Positions 34,463 through 43,265 of a DNA stretch of 64,000 bases are shown here, piece by piece. The DNA is from JARRQJ01 sp963810615. Its GTDB lineage: Bacteria; Pseudomonadota; Gammaproteobacteria; DRLM01. The stretch spans positions 1 through 64,000 of the forward strand of contig CAWEOA010000003.1 of the NCBI GenBank assembly GCA_963810615.1, read 5' to 3'. Position 1 is the stretch's first letter; each line of letters begins with the position of its first letter. Both the position numbers and the translations under genes were made by a program. The notes below the pieces were generated by a model. The model was not told where the DNA came from and did not search any database. It saw only the letters and a program-made list of their open reading frames with translations.

Positions 34463-35062
34463 TCATGAGCACTGATCCAGCGTAATCATGATCGCCCCTT
34501 TGGCGATCATTTCCTGTTCCGCCGTGCGGCCGTCGTCGGGATGGACGTTCACGGCGCGTATCGCGTCGTCGAGGACATAGACCTGATAGCGGTTGTCCAG
34601 CGCATCCTTGACCGTGTTCAAGACACAGTAATCGGTGGCCAAGCCCCCGACGAACACCCGACGTACCCCATGGGAGCGCAGTACCGCCTCCAGTTCCGTA
34701 TTGCCGAAACCCGAGTAGGCGTCTTTGTCCGGGATAGCCGCCTTGGAAATGATCACAAATTCCGCCGGCAGTCGCAGGCCGGCGGCAAATTCGGCGCCGG
34801 GTCCGTTGGCGATACAGTGGGGTGGCCAGGGGCCGCCCTGGGCGTGGAACGAGCAATGGTCGAGCGGATGCCAGTCGCGCGTGGCGATGATGGGGAGGCC
34901 CTTGGTGAGGAAGAGATCAATGTAGTGATTCAGCACCGGCACCACTTCATCGCCATGGGGTACGGCAAGCGCTCCCCCCGGAAGGAAATCGTTTTGGACA
35001 TCGACGATAATCAGCGCGTCGCCGTCCTGGAGTTCGATTGCCGGTGTGTGTGCAGTATTCAT
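34463..35062 (-). CDS. pncA: Nicotinamidase
   Basis: This 199-residue isochorismatase-fold amidohydrolase turns nicotinamide into nicotinate. The catalytic Asp is in DALIIVDVQNDFLPGG, the metal-binding region is RDWHPLDHCSFHAQGG, the Lys is in IISKAAIPDKDAYSGF and the nucleophilic Cys is in GLATDYCVLNT. A much longer frame of 407 codons runs into it from upstream, but those extra 208 codons are a frameshifted polX remnant. The true start is the ATG at 35062, preceded by AGAAAGGAA, and the length then matches PncA (about 200). It forms a salvage pair with pncB. Confidence 0.93.
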   Translation of the reverse strand: MNTAHTPAIELQDGDALIIVDVQNDFLPGGALAVPHGDEVVPVLNHYIDLFLTKGLPIIATRDWHPLDHCSFHAQGGPWPPHCIANGPGAEFAAGLRLPAEFVIISKAAIPDKDAYSGFGNTELEAVLRSHGVRRVFVGGLATDYCVLNTVKDALDNRYQVYVLDDAIRAVNVHPDDGRTAEQEMIAKGAIMITLDQCS

Positions 35063-35097
35063 TTCCTTTCTCCCGATGGCGTGTCCCGCCGCAGCAC

Positions 35098-35707
35098 TTA
35101 CATGGTTTGTCGCAACAGCGCCCGCAATTTGGCAAACGGACGCGTATTCAAGACATCCGCGGCTTCCAGCCAGCCAGCCGCGCCGCGCCTGCCCTATGGC
35201 GAAGCGCAGATTGGCGAAATCCAGCGTACTGTGGGCGTCCGAGGCGATACTGATCAAGACGTCCTCGCTTTTCGTCATATTACAATAGACGTCGCTGAGG
35301 TCCAGACGTTCCGGATGGGCGTTGAGTTCCAGAAAGCAACCCCGCTGCCGCGCGGTATGTATTATCCGCGCCATATCCACGTCATAGGCCTCTCGTTCGC
35401 CGATCAGGCGGCCGCTGGGATGGGCCAGGATGGTGAAATGCGGGGCATCCATGGCCCGCAGGATACGCGCGGTCTGTTTGCCGCGGGATAGATCAAATTT
35501 GCTGTGGACCGCGGCTACCACCAGATCCAAGCGTGACAATACGCTGGCGGGGAGGTCGAGGTGTCCATCTTCGAGGATGCCCACCTCTATGCCCTTAAGC
35601 AGGGTTATGTCGTGCAGTTCGGCGTTGAGCCGGTCGATCTCCGCCATTTGCCGGGCGAGGCGCTCGACGACCAGGCCTTTGGCCACGGTGAGATGTCGGC
35701 ATTGTGG
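35098..35707 (-). pseudogene. polX: polX C-terminal (PHP domain) remnant, frameshifted
   Basis: This is the C-terminal PHP phosphoesterase domain of a family X DNA polymerase/3'-5' exonuclease, without its N-terminal HhH and polymerase parts. Recognisable family blocks are HLTVAKGL, LLKGIEVGILEDGHLDLP, VVAAVHSKFDLS, ILAHPSGRLIGERE, FLELNAHPERLDL and ASDAHSTLDF. Near the 3' end the sequence CTGG occurs three times in tandem (35166-35177). Removing one copy restores the normal PolX ending GWLEAADVLNTRP...RQTM and a TAA at 35098-35100. So the gene is both 5'-deleted and frameshifted by a 4-bp slippage. Sequence upstream of ~35707 has no further PolX similarity. Confidence 0.85.
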
Positions 35708-35836
35708 ATGGACCTCGGTTTCCTGAGCCTTTGGGCCTACACACTTATATCACGATTAGGTTTAGAGGATATTTGCTATGGAACGTCTCACACAATGCTA
35801 TTGACCCAGGGCATGCCGCTTGGGGATTATCATGCA

Positions 35837-36340
35837 TCAGCCTTTGACCACGTTCATGGGTCACTAGCGCGCCACCTTGTGGGCCAGTCCCGCTTGATGA
35901 GACGCTTCCAGCATCGCCGCCACGTCCTTCTAGGCATCCTAGGACTCATCCACGATGCCGCGCAAGGCGCGGCTATGGGTCAAGGTGCCGCGTTTCGCCA
36001 GCTGATCGAGCAATTCCCGTCCACGCCATTGACGGGTGGCCGGTGACGGCTCATGGCCCGCCAGCCGTTGCGGCAGATTGAGGGCTCTGAGCGATCTGTC
36101 ACGCCACCAATACCTAGGACTCCATGCCCATCGTGCCGCAGACCAATACCGGTTGGCCAGAGCGCCGAATGCCGTGGCGGTTCGGGATGGCCAGGTACTC
36201 AGGCGCGGGTGCGCCTTTGCGATGGACAAACAGGTGGAGCGGCGTGCCATCCATAGCACGTTCTTCCATTTTGCAGGTGTTGGGAAGACATCGTAGCGCC
36301 GCTACAGATCGGCTTTGGCTAAGACCTCGGCAACGACTGA
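35837..36340 (-). pseudogene. rtcB: rtcB (RNA ligase) C-terminal remnant with several lesions
   Basis: Fragments of the RtcB 3'-phosphate tRNA/RNA ligase are spread over three frames. They include YDVF/PNTCKMEE, GTPLHLFVHRKGA, RSGQPVLVCGTMGMES, MSRH/ATRQWRGRELLDQL, ALRGIVDES, KDVAAMLEASHQAGLAHKVA and the terminal VVKG. Lesions include an in-frame TAG after GMES (36114-36116, where Tyr is normal), 1-nt shifts near PNTCK and after MSRH, and two stops before the end. The guanylylated His motif HGAGR reads as RNGWR, so activity is lost. The N-terminal half is absent and moeA begins directly upstream. It lies next to the polX remnant, so a whole block has been decaying. Confidence 0.8.
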
Positions 36341-36343
36341 CTA

Positions 36344-37612
36344 TTACAATCCGGGGAAGGGTTGAACTTCCACTAAGGTGCCCGCCGGCACGTCGCTCCA
36401 CTCCGCGGGCAAGACGATGAAGCAGTTGGCCTCGCTCATGGAACTCAGGATGTTAGAGGCTTGGCCTCCGCTGCTGCGTACCACGGTTTCTCCCGTGGCG
36501 TTGGTCTCCAATATCCCGCGTTGATATTCCATTCTGCCCGGCGACTTGTTAAGGGCCGTAACGCAAGTTACTTTAAATTGGAGAGGAGGGGTTGCATCCT
36601 CACCCATCAAGCGCCGCAATGCGGGCTGTACGAATTGATAATAGCTCACCATGGTGGAAACAGGATTGCCGGGCAAGCCGAAGAACCAGGCTTGGCCGAT
36701 GCGACCGAAGGCGAAGGGCCGACCGGGTTTTACGCCTACTTTCCAGAAATGGACTTCTCCCAGTTCGGTGAGGACATCGCGGACGAAATCCGCATCGCCC
36801 ACTGAGACGCCTCCGGTGGTGATTACCGCGTCCGCGCCGGCGGCGGCTTGAGTGAGGGTGAGTTGCAGGGCGTCGCGCTTATCGCGCACGATGTCCAGCT
36901 CTACCGCTTCGACGCCGGTTTGCCGCAGCATAGCGTATAGGGCATAGCGATTGCTGTCATAGATCGCGCCGGCATCGAGCGCTTGGTCTAAGGCGCGCAG
37001 TTCGTCCCCGGTGGAAAAATAGGCTACGCGCGGGCGGCGGGTAACGGTGACCTGAGCGATACCCATTGAGGCCAGCACACCCAGGTCCGCCGGCCTTATG
37101 CGCCGTCCGGTGCTGAGGACGGCTAGTCCCGCAGCCAGGTCGCCTCCGGCACGGCGTACATGTTGGCCGCCGCTGTGGCCTACTCCGATGGAGATGACGT
37201 CTCCCTCGCGTATTGCCTGTTCTTGCATGATGACGGTATCGCAACCATGAGGAATCATTGCGCCGGTCATTATGCGCACGCATTGGCCTGCCAGTACTTC
37301 GCCGTTAAAAGGGAGTCCCGCCATAGCGGTTCCGACCACCGTCAGACGGCGCTGTTTGGCGCCCGGCAGGTCCTGGCTGCGAACGGCATAACCGTCCATG
37401 GCGGAATTATCCCAGGGAGGTACGTCAAACGGGGCGCACAGGTTCTCGCCGAGAATGCGGCCTAAACTCTCTTTTAGAGGTATCCGTTCGGTTTGCGCGA
37501 GAGCTTGAATGGTCGAGAGGATACGATCCCTGGCGCCGGCAACGGTGAGTGCACCACCTTCTGTTGGGTTATTGCAGGTGTCTTGTTGCATATCCGGCGA
37601 TGGGGGCTTCAT
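36344..37612 (-). CDS. moeA: Molybdopterin molybdenumtransferase
   Basis: This 422-residue enzyme inserts molybdate into adenylylated molybdopterin. MoeA motifs are present in order: PPWDNSAMDGYAVRS, RIMTGAMIPHGCDTVIMQE, STGDEL in the MogA-like subdomain, VITTGGVSVGDADFV, KPGRPFAFG and FFGLPGNPVSTMVSY, then the C-terminal subdomain. Length matches the family (about 411). The ATG at 37612 was kept; another lies seven codons in. It is 15 bp downstream of the VKOR-DsbA gene on the same strand, so the two may share a transcript. It supplies the cofactor for SorA and CO dehydrogenase. Confidence 0.95.
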   Translation of the reverse strand: MKPPSPDMQQDTCNNPTEGGALTVAGARDRILSTIQALAQTERIPLKESLGRILGENLCAPFDVPPWDNSAMDGYAVRSQDLPGAKQRRLTVVGTAMAGLPFNGEVLAGQCVRIMTGAMIPHGCDTVIMQEQAIREGDVISIGVGHSGGQHVRRAGGDLAAGLAVLSTGRRIRPADLGVLASMGIAQVTVTRRPRVAYFSTGDELRALDQALDAGAIYDSNRYALYAMLRQTGVEAVELDIVRDKRDALQLTLTQAAAGADAVITTGGVSVGDADFVRDVLTELGEVHFWKVGVKPGRPFAFGRIGQAWFFGLPGNPVSTMVSYYQFVQPALRRLMGEDATPPLQFKVTCVTALNKSPGRMEYQRGILETNATGETVVRSSGGQASNILSSMSEANCFIVLPAEWSDVPAGTLVEVQPFPGL

Positions 37613-37627
37613 GGGAAGGACCGGCCG

Positions 37628-38959
37628 TCAATGCTCTGTAACGTGATCTCTGGGAGGCGGTAATACCTTAAAGCCTTCGGCATTGCTGTCGCCGCCGGCG
37701 ATGATCATCGCGTAGATAAACGGTGGGAACCCGGGTGCTTGCCGGCCGTTTATAACCACCAACGGTGTGCCTTGAATATGATGTTGCATGGCGTAGTCGA
37801 TATCATCTTGCAGCATATTTGCCGTCGCCTGGGAGTTGACGCACGCTTCCAAACTTTTGCGTTGTGCCGGTGTAGCGGCGGCTATTTCCCACATGTTGTC
37901 GACGTCGAGGTGTCCTTGTTTTTGGAAAAAGGAGGTGCGCACCTGATGTCCTTTGGGGGACCCGCCCAGGCAGATTAGCATCTTGGCGCCAAGACAGGCG
38001 ACATGCGTGTCGTCGGAACGGGTCATATTGGGATTGCATTCGCTGTCGAGGGGGAAATGGCGTCCTTCTTCGCTCCAGCTGTTGGCGGGTGTGGCGTGGC
38101 GGATTTCGGTAAGGGCCTCTTCCAAGTGTTTGCAATGCGGGCAGCGAATGTCGACCCAGTCGATGAGGTGTACCGGTGAACGGGCGTTGCCGGTAATGAG
38201 GCGATTAATATCCACGGGGCGATCGATAAGCGGCGCGGCGCGGTACACAGCACGTGCATCGCTGACCAGTTGTCGCGCCTCGGGAGGTAGGGTGCGTAGA
38301 AATTTCGCCAAGGGGTCTTCGCCCGGTTTAGTATCCGCCGCTGCTTTGCCCATGGCGTTGAGAGTGGCCAGGTCCTGTGATTGCTGCGGTGTGTTTCTTC
38401 CCGGAAACAGCAGCAGAGCTAGAAGAATGAGTAATAGTCCGGCCGATTGCAATAGGGCATGACTCCATTGGCCGTTCCCGCCTTTCTGGCTGCGAAAGGC
38501 GATAACCGCAGCCGCTGCTACGAGAATATAAAACAAAAAACAAGTTGGACAGATTACCCCGATCCCAATGCTGTACGTCAGCAACGCCAGAGCAGTTATG
38601 GCACCGATGCCGGTGGTAAGGCGCAAGGCCAGTATGGCCGTGCCGAGCGGATTCCCCTTGCGTACAAGGAAAATAAGTTCTATACCCATGAGGAGCACGA
38701 TTGCCGCCCAGGCGACACCCCATCCTGCGAAGGGGATGCCGGTTAAATCGTGCACCTTATCTGCCAGCGGCGAGTTCCACACCGTGGCGCAGTTGATTTT
38801 TGCGCTTAATGAGCATAATGGAGCCGCGCCGCCGGTCCTGATCTGGATCAACTCAATCCATTGATAAATGTCCAAGGCAAGCGCTAAAAGCGCGATGCCG
38901 ATCAAAATATAGTATTTGCGCGTTTGATGGGCGTCGGAGGCCGCAGGTGCTTGATTCAT
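37628..38959 (-). CDS. VKOR-DsbA fusion, disulfide-forming membrane protein
   Basis: This 443-residue protein fuses two halves of a disulfide-generating system. The N-terminal vitamin K epoxide reductase-like domain (about 15-190) has four to five membrane helices, the loop cysteines Cys49 and Cys57 (CSLSAKINC) and the quinone-side CPTC pair (Cys137/140). The C-terminal periplasmic thioredoxin-fold DsbA-like domain (about 210-440) has CPHC (Cys273/276) and the cis-Pro loop GTPLVVING. Electrons would flow from substrate thiols through DsbA to VKOR to quinone in one polypeptide, replacing DsbA plus DsbB. The ATG at 38959 replaces an upstream TTG. The DsbC isomerase at 59.8 kb complements it. 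Confidence 0.92.
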   Translation of the reverse strand: MNQAPAASDAHQTRKYYILIGIALLALALDIYQWIELIQIRTGGAAPLCSLSAKINCATVWNSPLADKVHDLTGIPFAGWGVAWAAIVLLMGIELIFLVRKGNPLGTAILALRLTTGIGAITALALLTYSIGIGVICPTCFLFYILVAAAAVIAFRSQKGGNGQWSHALLQSAGLLLILLALLLFPGRNTPQQSQDLATLNAMGKAAADTKPGEDPLAKFLRTLPPEARQLVSDARAVYRAAPLIDRPVDINRLITGNARSPVHLIDWVDIRCPHCKHLEEALTEIRHATPANSWSEEGRHFPLDSECNPNMTRSDDTHVACLGAKMLICLGGSPKGHQVRTSFFQKQGHLDVDNMWEIAAATPAQRKSLEACVNSQATANMLQDDIDYAMQHHIQGTPLVVINGRQAPGFPPFIYAMIIAGGDSNAEGFKVLPPPRDHVTEH

Positions 38960-39108
38960 AATCTGAGGTAGCTTGATGCCGGTAAGCGTGAAATGTAACA
39001 AGTTCAACGCCTATGCACAATGTGTAAAGTTGTACCGGCATATTGTAGGGAATCAGTAAGCCATTTGGTATATGATTTTAACGGTAGGCCGCTCATCAGG
39101 GGGTGTTT

Positions 39109-40461
39109 ATGCGACGAGTGATTAGCCTTGTTTTGTTGTTGGCGGTGTATTGTCCTCTCGCCCTAGGGGATCAGAATCCGCATGCCGTCGTTTTGGAAAT
39201 CAGCGGCGTTATCGGTCCCGCCACCAGTGATTATGTGCAGAGGAGCCTGCATAAGGCGGAGATCGACAAGGCCGCTCTGGTCATCATACGGCTTAATACG
39301 CCCGGCGGCTTGGATACCGCCATGCGGGACATCATTCAAGCCATTATTTCCTCAACGATCCCGGTTGTGAGCTATGTGTCGCCGAGCGGAGCTCGGGCGG
39401 CCAGCGCGGGCACTTATATTTTGTATGCCAGTCATATCGCGGCGATGGCCCCCGCCACCAATCTCGGGGCGGCAACGCCGGTGCAGATTGCGAGTCCCTT
39501 GTCGCCCGGTGGTGATGAATCGGGCAAGAAGGATTCATCAGCGGAAGGCACGGATCACGGGGATACCATGACCCGGAAGATTACCAATGATGCAGTGGCT
39601 TATATCAAAGGCCTAGCCAGGATGCGGGGACGCAATGCCGAATGGGCCGAAAAGGCCGTGCGTGATGCTGCCAGCCTGCCGGCGGAGGAAGCCTTGAAGA
39701 TGGGCGTGATCGATGTGGTGGCGAAGGATATGCCGGATCTCCTGGCGCGAATACAAGGTAGAACGGTGAGCGTGAACGGGCGGGATCAGGTGCTCCATAC
39801 TGTGGGTTTGGTCCTTACGGAAATGGAACCCGATTGGCGTTCGCGCTTGTTGGCCGTTATCAGTGACCCTAATATCGCATATATCCTGATGTTGATTGGG
39901 ATCTACGGCCTCGTTTATGAATTTGCCAATCCGGGTATGGTGCTGCCCGGTGTGGCGGGCGCGATTAGTCTGGTGTTGGCGCTGTTCGCCTTCCAGGTAT
40001 TGCCGGTGAATTACACGGGGATCGGATTGATCATTCTAGGTATCGCCTTCATGATCGGAGAAGCGGTGGTGCCCAGTTTCGGCGCTCTGGGTATCGGTGG
40101 CATCATTGCGTTCGTAATAGGTTCGGTGATCATGCTTGATACGGAGGCGTCGGGGTACGGAATATCACCTGCCTTGATTGGCGCGGTGGCCTTGGTTAGC
40201 GCGGTGTTCTTCATATTCATCATAGGTATGGCTGTCAAAGCGAGACGACGTCCCGTAGTGAGCGGGCAGGAAGAATTGATCGGGGCGATCGGGACGATCC
40301 TGGAAGACTTCGATAGCGAAGGGCGCATTCGTATACACAGCGAAGTCTGGAATGCCCGTTCGAGAGTGCCCTTACGCAAGGGAGAGCAAGTGAGAGTGCT
40401 GAGCATGCAGGGTCTCGTTTTGAATGTCGAGCCGATTACCCGCGCCAACATAGGAGGATAG
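39109..40461 (+). CDS. NfeD-family membrane serine protease (long form)
   Basis: This is a 450-residue long-form NfeD protein. It has a signal peptide, a ClpP/SppA-like periplasmic protease domain (about 25-235) with LNTPGGLDTAMRD and the nucleophile region SGARAASAGTYI, then four to five membrane helices (about 255-370). A cytoplasmic OB-fold NfeD domain (about 380-450) contains IGTILEDFDSEGRI. It is paired with a slipin 4 bp downstream, the classical NfeD-stomatin arrangement, in which the protease may process or regulate the slipin in membrane quality control. The ATG at 39109 follows GGGGGTG; a GTG two codons earlier is an alternative. Confidence 0.93.
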   Translation: MRRVISLVLLLAVYCPLALGDQNPHAVVLEISGVIGPATSDYVQRSLHKAEIDKAALVIIRLNTPGGLDTAMRDIIQAIISSTIPVVSYVSPSGARAASAGTYILYASHIAAMAPATNLGAATPVQIASPLSPGGDESGKKDSSAEGTDHGDTMTRKITNDAVAYIKGLARMRGRNAEWAEKAVRDAASLPAEEALKMGVIDVVAKDMPDLLARIQGRTVSVNGRDQVLHTVGLVLTEMEPDWRSRLLAVISDPNIAYILMLIGIYGLVYEFANPGMVLPGVAGAISLVLALFAFQVLPVNYTGIGLIILGIAFMIGEAVVPSFGALGIGGIIAFVIGSVIMLDTEASGYGISPALIGAVALVSAVFFIFIIGMAVKARRRPVVSGQEELIGAIGTILEDFDSEGRIRIHSEVWNARSRVPLRKGEQVRVLSMQGLVLNVEPITRANIGG

Positions 40462-40465
40462 ACTT

Positions 40466-41227
40466 ATGATTTCGTATACATTGCTGGTGTTTCTGGGGTT
40501 GGTGCTGGTGCTACTGGCGAGTGCCTTCCGTGTGCTCCGTGAGTATGAGCGCGGAGTAGTGTTCATGCTCGGGCGGTTCTGGAAAGTAAAGGGTCCGGGA
40601 CTTGTTCTGGTGATACCGGTAATACAACAGATGGTTCGCGCTGATCTGCGAACCATCGTCATGGATGTGCCGAGTCAGGACGTCATCTCCAGAGACAATG
40701 TGTCGGTTAAGGTGAATGCCGTGCTCTATTTCCGCATCGTCGATCCGGAGAAGGCGATCATTCAGGTGGAAAACTTCGATTCAGCGACCAGCCAGCTGGC
40801 GCAAACCACCTTGCGTTCCGTCTTAGGGCAGCACGAATTGGATGACATGTTAGCGGCCCGGGACAAACTCAATTCAGATATTCAGAGGATTCTCGATGAG
40901 CAAACCGATGCCTGGGGTATTAAGGTCGCCAATGTAGAAATCAAACATGTAGATATTGATGAAAGCATGATACGCGCTATAGCGCGACAGGCGGAGGCGG
41001 AGCGCGAACGTCGCGCCAAGGTCATTCACGCGGAGGGTGAACTTCAGGCTTCAGAAAAACTGGTCCAGGCGGCAGAGATAATGGCCGAGCAGCCGCAGGC
41101 GCTGCAGTTGCGTTATTTGCAGACGCTGACCGTGATAGCGGGTCAGAATAATTCCACGATTGTTTTTCCCCTGCCGATGGATTTTATCGCCTCCTTTATG
41201 AAGTCGCAGCAAAAGGACGGAGGCTAA
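40466..41227 (+). CDS. Slipin (stomatin-like SPFH protein)
   Basis: This 253-residue protein has an N-terminal membrane anchor (about 1-22) and an SPFH/band-7 domain (YERGVVFMLGRFWKVKGPGL, RTIVMDVPSQDVISRDNVSV, LDDMLAARDKLNSDIQ). A coiled-coil-forming region follows (IARQAEAERERRAKVIHAEGE) and a C-terminal oligomerisation segment ends in FIASFMKS. It matches the prokaryotic slipin-1 type encoded with long NfeD. GGAGG at the nfeD stop codon is its ribosome binding site, so the two proteins are made together. It likely forms large membrane rings. Confidence 0.94.
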   Translation: MISYTLLVFLGLVLVLLASAFRVLREYERGVVFMLGRFWKVKGPGLVLVIPVIQQMVRADLRTIVMDVPSQDVISRDNVSVKVNAVLYFRIVDPEKAIIQVENFDSATSQLAQTTLRSVLGQHELDDMLAARDKLNSDIQRILDEQTDAWGIKVANVEIKHVDIDESMIRAIARQAEAERERRAKVIHAEGELQASEKLVQAAEIMAEQPQALQLRYLQTLTVIAGQNNSTIVFPLPMDFIASFMKSQQKDGG

Positions 41228-41279
41228 ACCATCTTAACCTATAGGACGATAAGAACGATGTAAGGAGAGGTGTTGAATT

Positions 41280-41308
41280 AATAGCGTTTGGCTAAAACAA
41301 ACGCTATT
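41280..41308. terminator. Inverted repeat, possible terminator or attenuator
   Basis: AATAGCGTTT and AAACGCTATT form a perfect 10-bp stem with a 9-nt loop, between the slipin gene and DUF1249. No clear U-run follows, so Rho-independent termination is uncertain. Confidence 0.4.
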
Positions 41309-41350
41309 GTAGTATCATGAAATGCGCTCAAGTGAACGGAAGGGTATGAT

Positions 41351-41764
41351 GTGAATTATCAAGTAGAGAATTCACTAAGCTTGTACGAGAGCAATTACCA
41401 TAAGCTGGTGGACTGGCTGCCCGATTTAAATTGCCGGGAAGGTGCTGTTGTGCTTGCTGCTGCTGGGTTATCATCGGTTTGCATCGAAGTGCTGGAGCAG
41501 AATCCCTACACGACGACCATTCAAATACGTCACAACTTACAGGGCGCCGAGCCTTGGGTTAGCGCCTTGGTCGTAAAGGTGCGGATTTACCATGACGCCC
41601 AGGTTGCGGAAGTCGTTGCCTGTCAAGGAATCCATTCATTTAAACCCTTCTATCCGTACCCTAACCCCAAAATGTTACAGCCTTACGAAAAGCGCCGCGT
41701 TAATCAATTTCTAGGGGAATGGTTGAGCTATTGCTTATTACTGCGCCGTAAGGCTCTTGTATGA
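41351..41764 (+). CDS. DUF1249 (YqiB-like) protein
   Basis: This 137-residue cytoplasmic protein belongs to DUF1249, represented by E. coli YqiB. The pattern YESNYHKLVDWLP at the start, VRIYHDAQVAEVVACQ in the middle and the ending KRRVNQFLGEWLSYCL are characteristic. It begins with GTG, preceded by GGAAGGG. In enterobacteria yqiB lies near the cpdA phosphodiesterase gene; here it follows nfeD-slipin. The function is unknown. This family is largely restricted to gammaproteobacteria and supports that assignment. Confidence 0.9.
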   Translation: MNYQVENSLSLYESNYHKLVDWLPDLNCREGAVVLAAAGLSSVCIEVLEQNPYTTTIQIRHNLQGAEPWVSALVVKVRIYHDAQVAEVVACQGIHSFKPFYPYPNPKMLQPYEKRRVNQFLGEWLSYCLLLRRKALV

Positions 41765-41932
41765 CCATTTCTGCAGTTAAATTAGGCTGTTCTTGCGTCA
41801 GCGCGTAGCTTTCATGATTAAAGCCTATGGATGCCGGGCCGATAGCTTAATCAGAGCGATGTAATAAATGGATTGTCTTCAGCTCTGAAATCAAAAGGAT
41901 CCATTTCCTCTTACGCGTGGGAGGTATAGAAT

Positions 41933-42118
41933 ATGACCGATCGTGCTAAAAAGTCAGAAGAAGAGCTTCAATTGAGGTTGCTCGCAGTTACGGAAGATCC
42001 GATATTTCAAGGAAGTCGTACAGGCTGTGAATGGATATTAGGTACTATGGTATTATCACACAACGATGGCCAGAGTTCAGCCGAAGCCGCTTGTGCTTCG
42101 AAGGATTGCCTGCATTGA
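41933..42118 (+). CDS. Small hypothetical protein with strong RBS
   Basis: A 61-codon frame starts at an ATG with GGAGG 8 nt upstream. The first half is charged and helix-prone (DRAKKSEEELQLRLLAVTED); the second half contains three cysteines (TGCEWILG, AACASKDC) that might bind a metal. No family is recognised. It lies alone between DUF1249 and the ABC_sub_bind gene. It is probably real because of the strong ribosome binding site. Confidence 0.5.
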   Translation: MTDRAKKSEEELQLRLLAVTEDPIFQGSRTGCEWILGTMVLSHNDGQSSAEAACASKDCLH

Positions 42119-42291
42119 TGCTTCTAACGCGAGGGGGTTAGCCTTGCCATGATATAAATTGGACGTAAAGGATTGGATTATCATATCCTAACGATGAGAT
42201 TTCACATCGTGATCCTTGGGGAGTCGTTGAATGTCTTCTGTACGAAATCCCCTTTCACGGACGAAGGACGTAATAATAGTTTTCCGTAACG

Positions 42292-43254
42292 ATGGTCCGT
42301 CATTTCCCAGCACGTTATATCGTTACGTTGACCCTCATTTGTCTATTAGGGTTACTTTCCCCTGTTGTTAGTGCCGCGCAGCCACCAGTAATTGTAGTGC
42401 TGTATCCCGAACTTGAAGAACCTTATAGCGGAGTATTTTCTTCAATTATCGAGGGGATTCAAGAGCAATCTAAAGTCAGCGTGAGGCTGCTTGCTATAGG
42501 TGATGGCGCTGATATCCCTCAATTGGACGAGTCAGTAAACCTAGAAGGTGTTTCAGCCATCATAGCTTTGGGTAGAACGGGTCTTGTTACCGCCGAACAT
42601 TGGCTGGGTAAAATTCCTATTGTCGTCGGCGCATTGTTGTTGATGCCTGATAAGAATGAGCGAGGCTTAGCGGGTATAAGTCTTGCGGCCGATCCCGATC
42701 TGTTACTTGAGCGTCTTACTCATCTTGCTCCCTCCGTTAAGAGGGTGCATGTGGTTTACAGTCCTCATTATAGTGAGTGGCTAGTCCAAATTGCGCGGAA
42801 GGTCGCAGGTAAATTCAAGGTTCAACTGCACACCTATAAATCAGACGATATAAAGAGTTCCGCATTAATTTACCGCGATATATTAAATAAGTCTCACCCC
42901 GGGGAAGATGCGATTTGGTTGCTTCCGGATCCTGTGGCCGTCGATAATAAAATTGTCTTCCCTTTATTGCTCAGAGGGGCATGGAACAATGACGTTTTGC
43001 TGTTTTCGAGCAATCCTGCTCATGTGAAGCGAGGCGCTCTGTTTGCAATGTTTCCGGATAATAAAGCGATGGGGAAGAGTCTGGCGAGAATGGCCGAATC
43101 ATACGTAGGTGATAATGCCGCCGATATGAGCAATACCATTGTCCCATTGAAAGATTTGCAGGCCGCAATCAATGTGCGAACCGCCGATCATATTGGTCTG
43201 ACGCTCTCGAATAGAGAGCGGAAGGACTATGCTTTGATATTCCCGGCACCTTAG
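42292..43254 (+). CDS. Orphan ABC_sub_bind-type periplasmic binding protein
   Basis: This 320-residue secreted protein (signal peptide to about residue 29, VVSAAQ) resembles the PF04392 'ABC transporter substrate binding protein' family. It is a two-lobe periplasmic fold, with VIVVLYPELEEPYSGVFSS, SAIIALGRTGL and a hinge-like GISLAADPDLLLERL. No permease or ATPase gene is near, and the next gene, 11 bp on, is a membrane histidine kinase. The protein therefore probably acts as the periplasmic sensor feeding that kinase rather than in uptake (inference). No clear Shine-Dalgarno precedes the ATG. The ligand is unknown. Confidence 0.8.
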   Translation: MVRHFPARYIVTLTLICLLGLLSPVVSAAQPPVIVVLYPELEEPYSGVFSSIIEGIQEQSKVSVRLLAIGDGADIPQLDESVNLEGVSAIIALGRTGLVTAEHWLGKIPIVVGALLLMPDKNERGLAGISLAADPDLLLERLTHLAPSVKRVHVVYSPHYSEWLVQIARKVAGKFKVQLHTYKSDDIKSSALIYRDILNKSHPGEDAIWLLPDPVAVDNKIVFPLLLRGAWNNDVLLFSSNPAHVKRGALFAMFPDNKAMGKSLARMAESYVGDNAADMSNTIVPLKDLQAAINVRTADHIGLTLSNRERKDYALIFPAP

Positions 43255-43265
43255 TCAAGATTGAT

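Noticed and set aside
34463..35686. 407-codon frame as a PHP-nicotinamidase fusion enzyme
   Set aside because: The N-terminal part is a frameshifted polX tail; the restored PolX frame ends at 35098 and pncA has its own RBS and family-length start.
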